Shown: positions 31,951 to 43,443 of the stretch, in pieces
How the letters are laid out: each line of letters opens with the position of its first letter
How positions within the stretch are numbered: the first letter of the stretch is position 1
Assembly: GCA_019915015.1 (NCBI GenBank)
Contig: JAHBBC010000002.1
Span: 372,001-436,000 of the forward strand
Source: Auriscalpium vulgare
Lineage: Eukaryota > Basidiomycota > Agaricomycetes > Russulales > Auriscalpiaceae
Reading direction: 5' to 3'
Length of the DNA: 64,000 nt
The notes under the pieces: model-generated
Told to the model about the DNA's origin: nothing
Seen by the model: only the letters and a program-made list of their open reading frames with translations
Database searches by the model: none
Made by a program: the position numbers and the translations under genes

Positions 31951-33323
31951 ATGCCGTCTCAGCGGTTTGAACCCTCATCCATTAAGAACAGAATCAAACG
32001 GGAGGATGTATCACGCAAATTGAAGCGTGCCAAAGGCCAGGCGAAACTTCAGCGGCGACTCGAGCTGGCTAAGCTTGAAGCTGATGATCCAAGAGCAAAA
32101 CAAGTGCGCTCCCATGCTCATCTCCAACCGCCCATGAATACTGACGCATGAAGCAGAAACGTCTGTCGGAGAACGTTCCCCGCACCCTTGATAACTCACG
32201 CGAGTTTGACCCCTCGATTTTGACTGCCGATCCCTCCAGCGGGCCATCTACACACCAACAACCGTCGACTGAATCTGCTGCCGATATCGCCACCGATCCA
32301 TTTGCTTCCTACTTTGCCCCCGCAGAGTCCGTGGACCCTAGCGCACCGCAAAAAGTCCTCATAACCACGTCACCAAAGGCGACCCGCATCACGTACGAAT
32401 TCTGCGATGAACTCGTCGGTGTGTTTCCTGGCGCAGAATTTCACAAACGCCCAAAATCCCGTGGATTTGAGATGGGTCGAATAGCCAGCTGGGCAGCTGG
32501 CCGCGGATATACCAACATGATAGTGGTGAACGAGAACCATAAGGCACCCAGTACGCGCGTACTAATAAGCTGCCGCTCGCGTCACTCACATGGCTGCTTA
32601 GACGCAATCACTATGGTCCACCTTCCCAATGGACCAACAGCCTACTTCAAGCTCACATCAATAGAGCTCACGAAGATGATTTTCGTGAGTCAACCCCCCT
32701 TGTTCATGATAAATGTATTAACAATGGTCCGAAAGAAACATGCGCGGGCCACACCTCACAATCCCGAGCTTGTTCTGAACAATTTTGTGACTCGCTTGGG
32801 ACACACCGTTGGACGCATGTTTCAAACATTCTTTCCACCGCTTCCAGAGTTTCAAGGACGTCAGGTGGTTACGCTGCATAATCAGCGAGATTTTCTATTC
32901 TTTAGAAGACATCGGTGCGACGGCCTCGTGCGTATCTCTACGTTGAGTACTGATTGCCACGTCCAGATATGCCTTTCGGTCCACGGAGAAAGTTGCGTTG
33001 CAAGAGATTGGCCCTCGTTTCACGCTCAAACTGCGGTCCCTCAAAAAGGGTCTTCCAGCGGTGAAGGACTACGCGGAAGCGCCCCAAGCTTTGCGGTTTG
33101 ACGATTTTGAGGATGCGAGTGAGGAGCCGGCTGCCGTCAGCGAAATTGTGGATGCACCAGCGTTTATTGAGACGACTACTCATTCAACCAACACCCATGT
33201 ATCGGCGGCGGAGGAGTATGAGTGGCAATGGAAGGTGAGCATCATACTGGTACTATTGTGTGCTTACTTACCATCTCTTCGTAGCCCGAGCTTGAGACCA
33301 CCAGACGTACTTTTTTCCTATAA
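31951..33323 (+). CDS. RPF1: Ribosome production factor 1 (Brix domain)
   Basis: A nucleolar protein needed for 60S subunit maturation. Five exons, 31951-32103, 32157-32684, 32736-32914, 32967-33234 and 33285-33323, give 388 residues with all phases consistent. The basic N-terminus ([20 protein letters not shown]) is followed by [13 protein letters not shown]. The Brix domain includes [60 protein letters not shown] and [20 protein letters not shown]. The C-terminus carries [17 protein letters not shown]. Length fits the family. Confidence 0.95.
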
Positions 33324-33877
33324 TGATGATCTGTACATCTCTGTAGCAAATGCAAAACATGATCGGTGGCTATACGCCGTTTGGCAGCGCTCTGCCAAAC
33401 GTCAAGTCTCTCTATAACGTCCATTTGCAGCCCTTCGTCTTCAAAGTCGTCCGGCACGCCGAACGTACGGACGAGCTCTGCTGATCCTGCACACTACCTG
33501 CAACCGGACTCTGTTTTTGCCATCGCTCCGATTCATAATGGGCCTCGGCGATGTCACACACGGCCAGCTTCATGAATGTGGCGAAGCCATCTTTTTGCCG
33601 CGTCTAGTCTGGAAGGCCGGTCAGACCTTCCCGATTCTTCGACTCGGTCAACTTTCCGATTGATGAAGCGCCCGATCGATCATTGGGGGAAAGCTTGCAT
33701 ATATTCAGTGGCGCACCGGTGGGCTACGACACGCGATGTCGCGAAGTAAGTTAAAGTGGTTCTGGGCGCGACCCATGATCTTGAGCTGTTCGCATGATCA
33801 CAACGTCTCGAGTATCGTACAGTTAACTAATTCTTCGACTTCCAAGTTCTTTCAGCAGTATCGCAACAACATAATCA
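33324..33877. other. Convergent spacer with a possible coding relic
   Basis: It lies between the 3' ends of RPF1 and DAK1. Two short open stretches in different frames (about 33360-33484 and 33540-33664) look protein-like, but I recognise no family and they are separated by a frame change. They may be a decayed gene fragment. Confidence 0.35.
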
Positions 33878-36267
33878 TCAAGTGCCCGCGACTGCCTCGA
33901 GAATCACCTTGACGCCCCACGCGCCGGGGTCAGGCACGCGCTCGCGCTTGAGCAGGTTGCCCTCAACATATGCGCTACGGCCCGCACGCGCCTCAACGTC
34001 GCGCGTGTGCTCCGCTGCCTGCGCGGCCTTCTGCACCGCGCTTCCCACGTCCGACGCATTGCACTCGAGCGCTGTAACAAACGCAGCAAGCGGGTCGACA
34101 AGCGTGCGGGACGGGGGCCGCGCACGCGTGTATGTGTACAGCTTCTGTAGCGCGAGTGAGAGCGCTTGCGCCCAGTGCTGCGCGGTCGCTGTGCCTGAGC
34201 CAGATGCCGCGGTGGTGAGGCCTTGAGCGAGCGCGGAAAAGAAGATGCTAGGAAACAGCGTGGGGATTTATATTTGGATGAAAGGAGGATGAATTGAATG
34301 CGTACGAAAAGAGAGCACCGGACGTGCCACCCATTTCCTCCGCAGCGACCTCAGACATGACGATTAGGCTGCCGACGACATCGTTGCCGCTGACATTTCC
34401 GTCGCGAAGCTGCTGAAGGACACCTTCACAGAAATTATGTTGAGCGATTTTCCTTCGTGAAGTGTGATCGAGGTGCCGCACCATTTGCACCATTCTGAAG
34501 GGTCAGTCCGCAGTCACCGTCCCCAGCGATTGTGTCCATGCGCGTGATCTCCGCCTCGTTCTGGTTGAGCGCAGCGCACACGCGTTCGATGACGGCCGTG
34601 AACGCCTTTGGATCGGCGACACGCAGCGTTGTGCTCTGCCCAGCTTTGAGCGGAAGCGCATGCTTGGCTTGCTGCGTCGCCGTGAGCGTGGAAGGCGGGG
34701 AGGCCGAGTGCCACTTCCATCCCGGCGCGGAGGTGGATGCGTCAAGAAGGCGCAGGATGACGTCGGCCGATATTTCATTAGAAGACTTAGTCGGCAGAAG
34801 GAGGAGAGTGAGCGAGAAGCCGGGCATATTCAGACTTGTCTGCAGTGAGACAGAATACGACGTGAATATAGGATGTGAGGTTTTGTGCGTTGACATACCA
34901 TGAATGTACCCGCAAGCACGCGCTGAACGCGTATAGAGCGCCCGCCGAGGCTCTTCTCCACCTCACGCACAATGCCGCCAAGCTCAAGCTCGCTAAGACC
35001 GCCGAGATTGTTCACTAGGAGCACAACGTCATCGTCATGACCGTTGACGGGCAGGAACGACCGCTCAGAGTCCGTCGTGGACAGAAGCAGATCAAGGAGC
35101 TGAGCGACAAGCTCGTGGAGAGATGGCACCGGGGAGACGCGCTGAGCGCCGGGCTCGTTGTGGATGCCCATGCCGATCTCAATCTCGGTGTTCTTGAGAT
35201 GACCCTCTCCAGAGGCGGTACCGGGAACCTAGGTGAGGGCAGCTGCTCAGCACAGCCAGGCGAGACAAACGGCGTCGCTTACGTGGCAATGTTCAAGACC
35301 GACACCGACGGTCGCGATGTTGTTCGCCACAAACTCTGCAACTTCGTAGACTTTGTCCAGAAATGCACCTTCACGTGCAAGGGCGCCAGCAATCTTGTAA
35401 ACCAACACGGTGCCTGCCAAACCACTATATGGCACTTGTCAGACAAAAGGAGCATTTATGCGCAGCCCGGCAAGAGCTGACCGTCTACCGACGATGCTTC
35501 CTTGTGTTTTGCCGACAGCGACATCATCACCTACAACGAGGAACTTGACGTGTTCCGCCTTCGTGGCGTGTTGTGCTGCAAATTGCTCTTTCGCGAGACC
35601 GAAATTCAGCACGTCCCCGGTGTAGTTCCTTCATGCACATTTTGAGTATAGGGGGGTCCTTCAGACTGACAGACTTACTTCACGATGATGAGTGTTCTAA
35701 TTAGGACATGTAAATCCACGAGAAGATAAAGTGAAAAAATACATGCGCACCCCTTGTCATTGTCGGTGAGCTCAATGCCGCGCCGAACCTGATTCGGGCC
35801 CGGGGATGCGAAAACGTTTCCACAGACCGCAGCTGAACGCCAAAAGGTGAGACGGGCAGAGTTCAAACTATATGCTGCTCACCTGTTAGCATGCCTTGCC
35901 CTGCGGAATGTATGCGCGTCGATGTCAGGGTTCAAGGGTAGCCGCAGACAGTGCGCACCGACGAAACCAGCATGGGAGGGCTCGTGTCCGGAGCCCCCAC
36001 CACAGATCAAGGCCACTTTGGACTTGTCTTGCTCGGTCAGATGCACGACTGGGAGCATGAGGTGAGGATATAGCTTCGGAGCGAGTGAGCAGGGTGGGAC
36101 CTTTGTTTGCCGAGTCAAGGCTGAGTTGCGGGTTGACTGCGCATAGCCCCTCGAGGCTTTCGAGGACGAGGGAGCCAGGCGAGTTGAGGAAGTGCTTGGC
36201 TGGCGTCACTGGATGATGAGCACCTGCGCGCGAGTCTACGACATCCTCACGCACTTTGGACACCCAT
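33878..36267 (-). CDS. DAK1: Dihydroxyacetone kinase (ATP-dependent, DhaK-DhaL fusion)
   Basis: Phosphorylates dihydroxyacetone (and glyceraldehyde) with ATP in the cytosol, supporting glycerol use and detoxification. Twelve exons give 591 residues: 36267-36264, 36208-36101, 36048-35959, 35900-35883, 35832-35751, 35696-35679, 35628-35482, 35424-35283, 35228-34899, 34839-34491, 34423-34306 and 34247-33878. The DhaK part has ICGGGSGHEPSHAGFVG, VFASPGPNQVRRGIE, NYTGDVLNFG and GMGIHNEPG with the substrate-binding His. The DhaL part has TIAGDGDCGLTL (Mg-ATP binding aspartates), then GGTSGALFSI and the ASGSG region. The first coding exon is only four bases and two internal exons are 18 bases each. 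Total length matches fungal Dak enzymes. Confidence 0.93.
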
Positions 36268-36674
36268 CAAAAGAGAAGGAGAGGAAGTTGGACGAACTCC
36301 TGATTATGAGTCGGAGCTTTATATGCCAGGGACATGGTGAGCAGGTGACGGAAGTGACTGGTCATGCTTCCGCATATGCGATCGACGGTATTCGACACGT
36401 GAGCAGTACTTTGCATCGAGCGTGCAGTTGGACTTTGGAGATGGCGAGAGACATAGTCGGGCGGTAGCTGTATGCAGAGAGCTTGGATCGGGAGGACTGT
36501 CTCTGCGACGACGCTGGCTTGTCGAGAGTTGTCGGGACTTCGAGTCCATCCTCGGGGAGCCTGTCAGGGTGGGAAGAAGATGCCTGATAGGGACGACTGT
36601 GACTTTGAGTAGTACTGAACAGAGTGGCTCAGACGTCCATTAAGACCAGCAGAAAACGCCGTTCTTCCTATGCT
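36268..36674. promoter_or_regulatory. Divergent promoter, DAK1 and ubiquitin protease
   Basis: 407 bases between divergent start codons. For DAK1 a TATAAA lies at 36323-36318 on the minus strand, about 50 bases upstream of its ATG. Nothing comparable is seen for the plus-strand gene. Confidence 0.6.
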
Positions 36675-39600
36675 ATGCCCACGCTGAACGAACCCTCGCC
36701 ACGACTATCCCCCACCGATTCCTCCAACTCCCGCAAACGCCAGCGTTCGCTCTCCATGGACACCGCCACCTCGTCCTCCTCGCAAAAACGCGCTGCCTCG
36801 GAGGATCCCCATGCTTCTCAGGATGGCCACGCATCCCTCACAACTCGCAGCCCACGCCTCCAGTCCATCGACGCCCCTTCCATAGCCGATCCTTCCGAAA
36901 ACGACATCGACGCATACATGGCCACTCAGGACGAAGTAGAGGCACTCACATCCGCCTTTGTCCCCGTCGCGCCTGCAACCTCAGGCCCACCCTTGTCACC
37001 AGAACAGAAACTTTCGTTCATCGAAGATCTCAGAAAGAGGCCAATGCACGAGGGCGAAACTTGGTATCTCGTCTCCAAAGCATGGTACCGCCGCTGGCAG
37101 AAGGCTATGACCGGCGAACAGGACAAAGAGGGCGGGGTCCGTGAAGTGGACCTTGGGCCCGTGGACAACAAGCCTCTTCTCGACGCGTACGGGCAGCTGG
37201 CGAGCAACCCGATCGAAGGCGTCGATGTTGAGTTCGTCCCGCTGCCGGCTTGGGAGCATTTCGTTCAATGGTGCGTGGCATCACGTCTGTGCACAAGCCG
37301 CCATTCAATCATGTCCGCGCATTAGGTACGGTCCTACCGAACCCATCCCCAGGAAGGTCATCACGCGTGGGGCGCAGCGCGAAACCGCCATTGAACTCTT
37401 TCCTCCTTCGTTTCGCGTCTTCCGTCTCATCGATGGTGCCGTCGCGGTCAGATCGACGGAATTCGTCATTCACGCCTCTGCCACGACGCTGGTTAAGGAT
37501 CTGCTTCGCGATCTCGCCAATAAGGTCGAGCCCAACTGGGTTGACGAGTATCGCGTGTGGAAGATTGAAGTGGAAGGGCTTTCCGGCACTGACTATCCGT
37601 CGAGCAAACTGCTGCAGGAAGGCGCATCCATCCTGTCGTCAAGTGAACAGCCGCTTACTGACGCACTCATTGAGAATGGAGACGGGTTTGTAGTGGAGTT
37701 TGCGAAAGACGGAAAATGGATGGTAGACATACCGCCCGCGCAAGCACTCAATGGCAATGGCCCTACTCTCATCCCGGACAGCAACGTGCCGCCTCCGTTG
37801 TTCAGCCAAGGGAACGATTTTTTCAATCAGCTGAGTCGCAGCACCTCGACCTCCACTTCTACCGCCGTCATTCCAAAGCCGGGGCCGTCCTCGTCGATAC
37901 CCAGCTCGTCCATGCTGCTGAAACCAGCGTCGTCTGGATTTGGCTATGCGCGTTCTAAGCCCTCCATAGACCCTGGCACCCTTGGACTAGGAAACATGTA
38001 AGTTTACTGGCCGCCGATGCAGCTGTATCACTGAAATTCTGCAGGGGCAACACTTGCTTCATGAACTCTGCCCTTCAATGTCTCGTCCATACACCTGAGT
38101 TAGCCGAGTACTTCCTTAGTAAGTCGACTCTATTTACAACGTCTGCTTTATCAACTTCATTTCATCGTAGCTGGGGTCTTCAACGAGGAACTAAACCCGG
38201 ACAACCCGCTGGGCATGCACGGGCAGATCGCCGAGTCATTCGGCGCCCTGCTGAGACGTATATGGTCCGAGACTTCACCATCGACGTCGTACTCCCCACG
38301 CGAATTCAAATCAGTGCTGCAGAGATTTGCCCCGCAGTTTTCCGGATACCAACAGCACGACTCGCAAGAGCTCGTCGCGTTCCTCCTTGATGGGCTGCAT
38401 GAGGATCTGAATAGGGTGCTTAAGAAGCCGTACGTTGAAAAACCGGACTGGGAAGGAGGAGGGGACGTCGAACTGATCAAACTTGCGCGAGCGAGCTGGG
38501 AAGGCTACATGAAGAGGAATGACAGCGTCATCGTCGACTTATTCCAAGGCCAGTACCGAAGCACGCTTGTGTGTCCTGAGTGCAGCAAAGTGAGTTGCAT
38601 CTATTCGCCAGTGTTCTTGACTCACTCGTGTCAGGTCTCAATTACGTTCGACCCCTTTATGTACCTCACTCTTCCGCTCCCGGTTCAGAAGAAGTGGCGA
38701 CACACAATATACTATGTGCCATGGGACACCAACAAGCGGCATGTGAAGGTGCCGATTGAAATTGGGCGGGATGCCTCTTTCAAGGACCTTCGTCATCTCC
38801 TCGGTCGCTGGATGGACGCTGACCCAGATAACGTGAGTAACACGCAGGCGACGGGTGCCCTTTTGCTGACGGATGAGCAGTTGTTAACGCTCGAGATATT
38901 CTCTCACCGCTTTTACAAGAACCTCGATGACTCGGTCATGTGCGGGGAGATGTCGGACGGCGACACCATCGTTTGCTATGAGCTACCCTGCCACGCTCAA
39001 CAGTCACGCACTTATAACGCCAAGAAGACAGCTGCCGACCCATTCATCATCCCTGTCTATCTCTCCTCCGACTCTCCGAACGCGCGTCCTTCTGGCTTTA
39101 ACCGCTCTGCTAATCTCTTTGGTTATCCTTTCGTGATTGCGGTGGGTCAGGAAGACGCGCGTAGCGTGCAGCGCATGCAGGAGCTAGTCCTTGGGCAACT
39201 GGAGCGATGGACATTGAACGCTCAGGACCTATGGTCCTGGGAGGCCCCCGACGCAGGCATGAAGGCCGTCCAGATTCCCATAGTGGGTTCGGGAGTGCCC
39301 GATACTGTGACGGAGATCACGGAGAACGGAGACGTTGTGCAAGTGGACATCCCGGAGGAAGGTGACATCGTCGATGCCAAGAGCATGGTTCTTGCCGATT
39401 CAGATGACGAGGACCTCCCCACGGCTCCTGCCCCCGTGCGGAACAGCCAACCCAGACGGGTGGGACCGAAGTCAGATGTCTTCAACTTTCGGCTGCAGAC
39501 AAACCACAAAGACTTCGGTTCTGGGATGGTCAGCTTTGGGGCCAATAGCCAACGTTATGAAGCTTGGGACAGCCGCCAGGAGGAAGCCGACACAAAGCCC

Positions 39601-41067
39601 ATTCTCCTACGCCCGGACGACGCGTTCTATCTGGAGTTCGACGAAAATATGAAGGCGTATTTCTTCGGCGACGAGACTTCCCGTGTGGACCATGCGCGCT
39701 TCATGACCTGGGAGACATTTGAGCACCCAGAGTACGCCGAGGCCGTTCGCGCCGCGGCGACGAAGAAAACGACGGGTATCTCACTCCAGGACTGCCTCGA
39801 CGAGTTTACAAAGGAGGAGCAACTCGGCGAAGACGACCTCTGGTACTGCCCGTCATGCAAAAAGCATCAGCAGGCCACGAAGAAATTTGATCTCTGGAGC
39901 GTCCCCGACGTGCTTGTCGTGCACTTGAAGCGCTTCTCGAACTCGCGTGCGTTGCGCGACAAGATCGAAACGTTCGTGGACTTTCCAACGAAGGGCCTCG
40001 ACCTCACGTCGATGGCGCAGGAGCGCGAGATCGCGAAGCAATTGCAGAAGCAAGGCATGGACGTCAGCACCCTCGGCCTGGGTGATCTTGACGAGCCACT
40101 GTTGTATGATTTGTACGGCGTGGATGAACACTTGGGTGGCCTGGGAGGTGGGCATTATCGTGCCTACGCTTACAATCACGTCACGGATCAATGGTATCAT
40201 TTCGATGATTCCTTCGTGACCAAGTCAAATCCAGAATCTGCTGTCGTGAGTAGATGTTTCCTAGACGTCGTCATTTCAGTTCTCATCTATATCTTATCGT
40301 AGAATGCCAACGCATATCTGCTTTTCTACAAGAGACGCACATCTCGTCCTCTAGGGGGCAAAACACATACCAAGGTCGAGGCCGCCCGTCTCAAAACAGA
40401 GGCTGCTCCTGTTAGCGCGTTACCGACGCCGCCCAATGTCGGCCTCCAGCTCCCGACGCCCCCAAACGAGCCGGCTCCCCCAGCATTCCAGATGGCGCTG
40501 GGGGAGCGCGAGCCTCGAGGAGCGACGCCAAGCACGATGTACACGTTATCGGACACCTGGCATACGCCGCAATCCGGCTCGTCGTCCCAGTCGACGTCTC
40601 CGCCCCCCCTAGACGAAGGCGACCCACCGTCTTTCGAAGACGCACAGTACGACAGCGTTCTGCAGAGCACCCTGGACCCGCTCGCACTGTCCTCCCAGCA
40701 GTTCGACTTCCCGGACCCATCGTCGAAGGCATCTCCCACGTCCTCGAACGAGGTCGAGCTCGATTCGGAGGACGAGGGAAAGGGCAGGATGACCACTTGG
40801 GAGACCGACATGTATGACGAGCGGATGGCCCCCGTCTTGCCGATGCAACGCGGCGACGATGACTTGTACCTCGACACGCCCGTGTCGATGGGCGAACCGA
40901 TGTCACTTTCGGACGACGTTGACTCAATTCCACAGAACGGTCTGATTGTGCCGATCACAGCAGATTTGGCAGTGGTCAAGGGGCCGAGCGCGGAGGCGAC
41001 GAGGAGTGCGTTGGCGCAAATGTCCCGCGAGGTGACTTCGACGGACTTGAGTACAGACATGACATAG
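36675..41067 (+). CDS. UBP12: Ubiquitin carboxyl-terminal hydrolase, Ubp12/USP15 type
   Basis: A cysteine protease that removes ubiquitin from substrates. I start at the ATG at 36675; the frame runs further upstream only through a GTG. Six exons, 36675-37270, 37326-37997, 38045-38118, 38171-38589, 38635-40245 and 40303-41067, give 1,378 residues. A Ser-rich N-terminus is followed by a DUSP domain (about residues 110-230). The Cys box GNTCFMNSALQCL begins at about residue 424, then GYQQHDSQELVAFLLDGL. Zinc-type pairs are CPEC and CPSC. The His box GGGHYRAYAYN is near residue 1090 and HFDDSFV follows. The Ser/Pro/acidic tail of about 230 residues is low-complexity. Domain order fits the fungal Ubp12 and animal USP4/11/15 group. 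Confidence 0.92.
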
Positions 41068-42168
41068 CTGTACACGGCGACGTAATTCTCAGCATGGACT
41101 AGGCTATGTTCTACATACAACATCAAGATCACAGTTTACTTACAAATGAGATGTAATAATCATGTTGTATACACTATTTGCTTGCGGCTGGCTGTACGTA
41201 GCCGCGTTTATGCGGACATGGTCATGGACGCCTTTCGTAACCCCCACAAGCCGTGTCCTGTGGGAGAGATTCTCCCGGGGAGCTGGGCTCAGGTTGGGCA
41301 GTGACCGGTCAACCGTCTGGCTTTCTTTGCGCAGAGTCACATTCACCGTGCTATGGAACTCAGTGAACGGGATGAGCCCGCTTTTTTTATCGTCCGCTCC
41401 AAGTCCTGCCACCACCGCCGGGCCACATGCTGATTAGTCTCCCCGAGGCAGAGTAGACAGCTTCAACACTTCGCGAGCTCAGGAGATGCCAGCTTGGCCG
41501 GACGAGTCGCCTGCCAGTGTGCATGCCGCACATCGGCGCCAATGCCAGCGTTGGAATGGCAAGTTCTTGTGCGATGTTTGAGGCGGACAGATTCGAAGAC
41601 ACAAATCCGTAGGTTAAAGAGCGAGGTACACTACTAGTAGTGCACACCCTCTCACCCACTGGGCTGCTACTCGCCTCATCACAGTGATGAACGGAGGTCA
41701 GGGAGGTCAAGGGCGCCCGGATAGTTTTTTAAGGTATCAGGGACCCTCGCAAACGCGCGAGCCGGGGCTTGTATATTGTGTCCCTACGTCGCCGACGATC
41801 CACGAGGCTCGCAAGTCGATGTCGGCATTTGCCGGCCGAGCGCCGGCCGAACCCTTGGAACCGGCGACGTTCACTGTTCAGCGACGCTCATGCCAGAGGT
41901 GCTTTTGTTCTTGCCTTTGCGTGCGGTCCTGCTTTCTCTGTACGCACCTACTAGAGTGATAGTCTCTGGAAGGGACCGGGAGAGGAGCAATGGTGTCAAT
42001 GCTCTTCACGGGAAGATTTGTAGTGTCAAAAATGTAAACGTACAAGCATACAGCACGATGTTGGCAATAGCACGCGTTCTTAGCAGTGGTGTGCCCTGTC
42101 TGTCAGAACACGCACTGCTAGTATAGATACAGACCATCCGACAGAATACTCACCACAACATTATCAGA
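41068..42168. other. Intergenic, no gene seen
   Basis: About 1.1 kb between the 3' ends of the ubiquitin protease and the ISY1-like locus. Only short unconvincing ORFs are present. Confidence 0.5.
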
Positions 42169-43224
42169 TCAATTACCGAAGTATTCCACTACCAGGGCAC
42201 GCTTCCTCAGATCCAGCAATACACTCTCCGTCTCCTCCTTCGTCGGAAGCTTCGGCGGCATCAGGCTCCACGGCTCCAAGAACGCGGTGTAGGCCGCCGC
42301 TGCACGCGCGTGGAACGCAGTAAGGTCCGCTGGGCTGTCTAGGGCGGAAGCTGATGCAAAGCCGTCGGTTTTTGCCCGCTTGGCGAGTGGAATCTGATGG
42401 CGGAGCCGCCTCGGCGTCAACGCTTGAAGTTTTCGTTTCGCGTCGGGCGCTGGTGGGGGCTCGTCGGAAGTGGGCAGTGGAAAGTGCGGACGGTGGAGGT
42501 TGTGCTTTTGCACGCGGCCTGGGCATTGGCTCGTCGGCGGAGAGCCTGAGGGTTTTGCGCAGATTTGAAATTGCTTCATCCTGCCGGAGTGAATAGGCGG
42601 ATTGGGAGGGAAAAAGAGTCAGAGCGTACCTCGCTCCTCTGCTTGTTTCTCATACTCCAGCAGCGATCCGTCCGCCTCATCGAGGTCACCAAAATATGCA
42701 GGGCCCTTTCTTGTAGAAGCTCTCGGCCGAAGTATCTACAGTGACAGTGAGTAAAGTTACGAGGACAAGGTGTGATGGGGGTGCGCACTTGTATGTCCCT
42801 GGAACCTCCCGCCCGTCATCGTCCAGCATGGTGACATTCCTGCGGTATTCGCCCCTCCAAGCGCAGCGATCTCGTTTTCCTAGTGCCTCTTCTCGCGCAT
42901 GAGCTTGTTGATCTCGTCGATCAGGTCCCGGACGTCGTAATCAGACAGACCCGCTGTGCATACCCAGTCAGTCAGTACGCAAACACTTGAACACGATACT
43001 GAAACAGCAGACGCACCGTCCTGAATCTTCGACACCTTTCGACTGATCTCGCGCAAAATCTCGCCTCTCCAGCGCTCACATTCGCGGAGGCTCTTGCACG
43101 CGCTGGTCATGCGGGGGCGGCGGTCGCTGCTTGTCCAGCATAGACTGCGACTTTCGCTTCATTACGAGCCTGTCACGTATGTCAGCATGGAGGAATACGA
43201 AGAAAACCTTGTTTGTCTTGCCAT
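42169..43224 (-). pseudogene. ISY1: ISY1-like pre-mRNA splicing factor, multiply disrupted
   Basis: Isy1 belongs to the NineTeen-complex-associated spliceosome. Conserved blocks are clear: MTSACKSLRECERWRGEIL and EISRKVSKIQD (about 43017-43110), GLSDYDVRDLIDEINKL after an intron (42953 down), LGGAN, NVTMLDDDGREVPGT, YFGR, YFGDLDEADGSLLEYEK and the C-terminal PPKLPTKEE with LLDLRKRALVVEYFG. They are not in one frame. A TAG (42880-42882) replaces the conserved Trp after REKRH. One base is missing near 42846. The N-terminus (RNEAK...QSML) is frameshifted and shortened, a segment after YFGR is deleted, and a further shift lies before the C-terminus. It is either a decaying copy or a badly sequenced gene. 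It is divergent from the arginyl-tRNA synthetase gene. Confidence 0.8.
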
Positions 43225-43443
43225 TTTGTAAGGGATACAAGTGACAAGTTGAACGCGGCTGATATCTGGCGGATCTGCGTGCCGGCTCAAACCCGCAATA
43301 GGGTTAGGGCTTGTGTGACTCGGCGTCCGCCCAAGTGAGGATGATTATATTTTGTCTTCGAGCAGAAATCGATCGTCAAAATTCTTTCTCCACTCCGCCA
43401 TCTGCTGCCTCGGAGCGGCCGTTACCGTTTCCTGGTTGCCTCG

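Noticed and set aside
36624..36674. Upstream start of the ubiquitin protease
   Set aside because: The frame opens there only at a GTG; the first ATG in frame is 36675.
38832..38848. GTGAGT...CAG inside the ubiquitin protease, looking like an intron
   Set aside because: It would be only about 15 bases long, and the sequence reads through in frame, so I kept it as coding.
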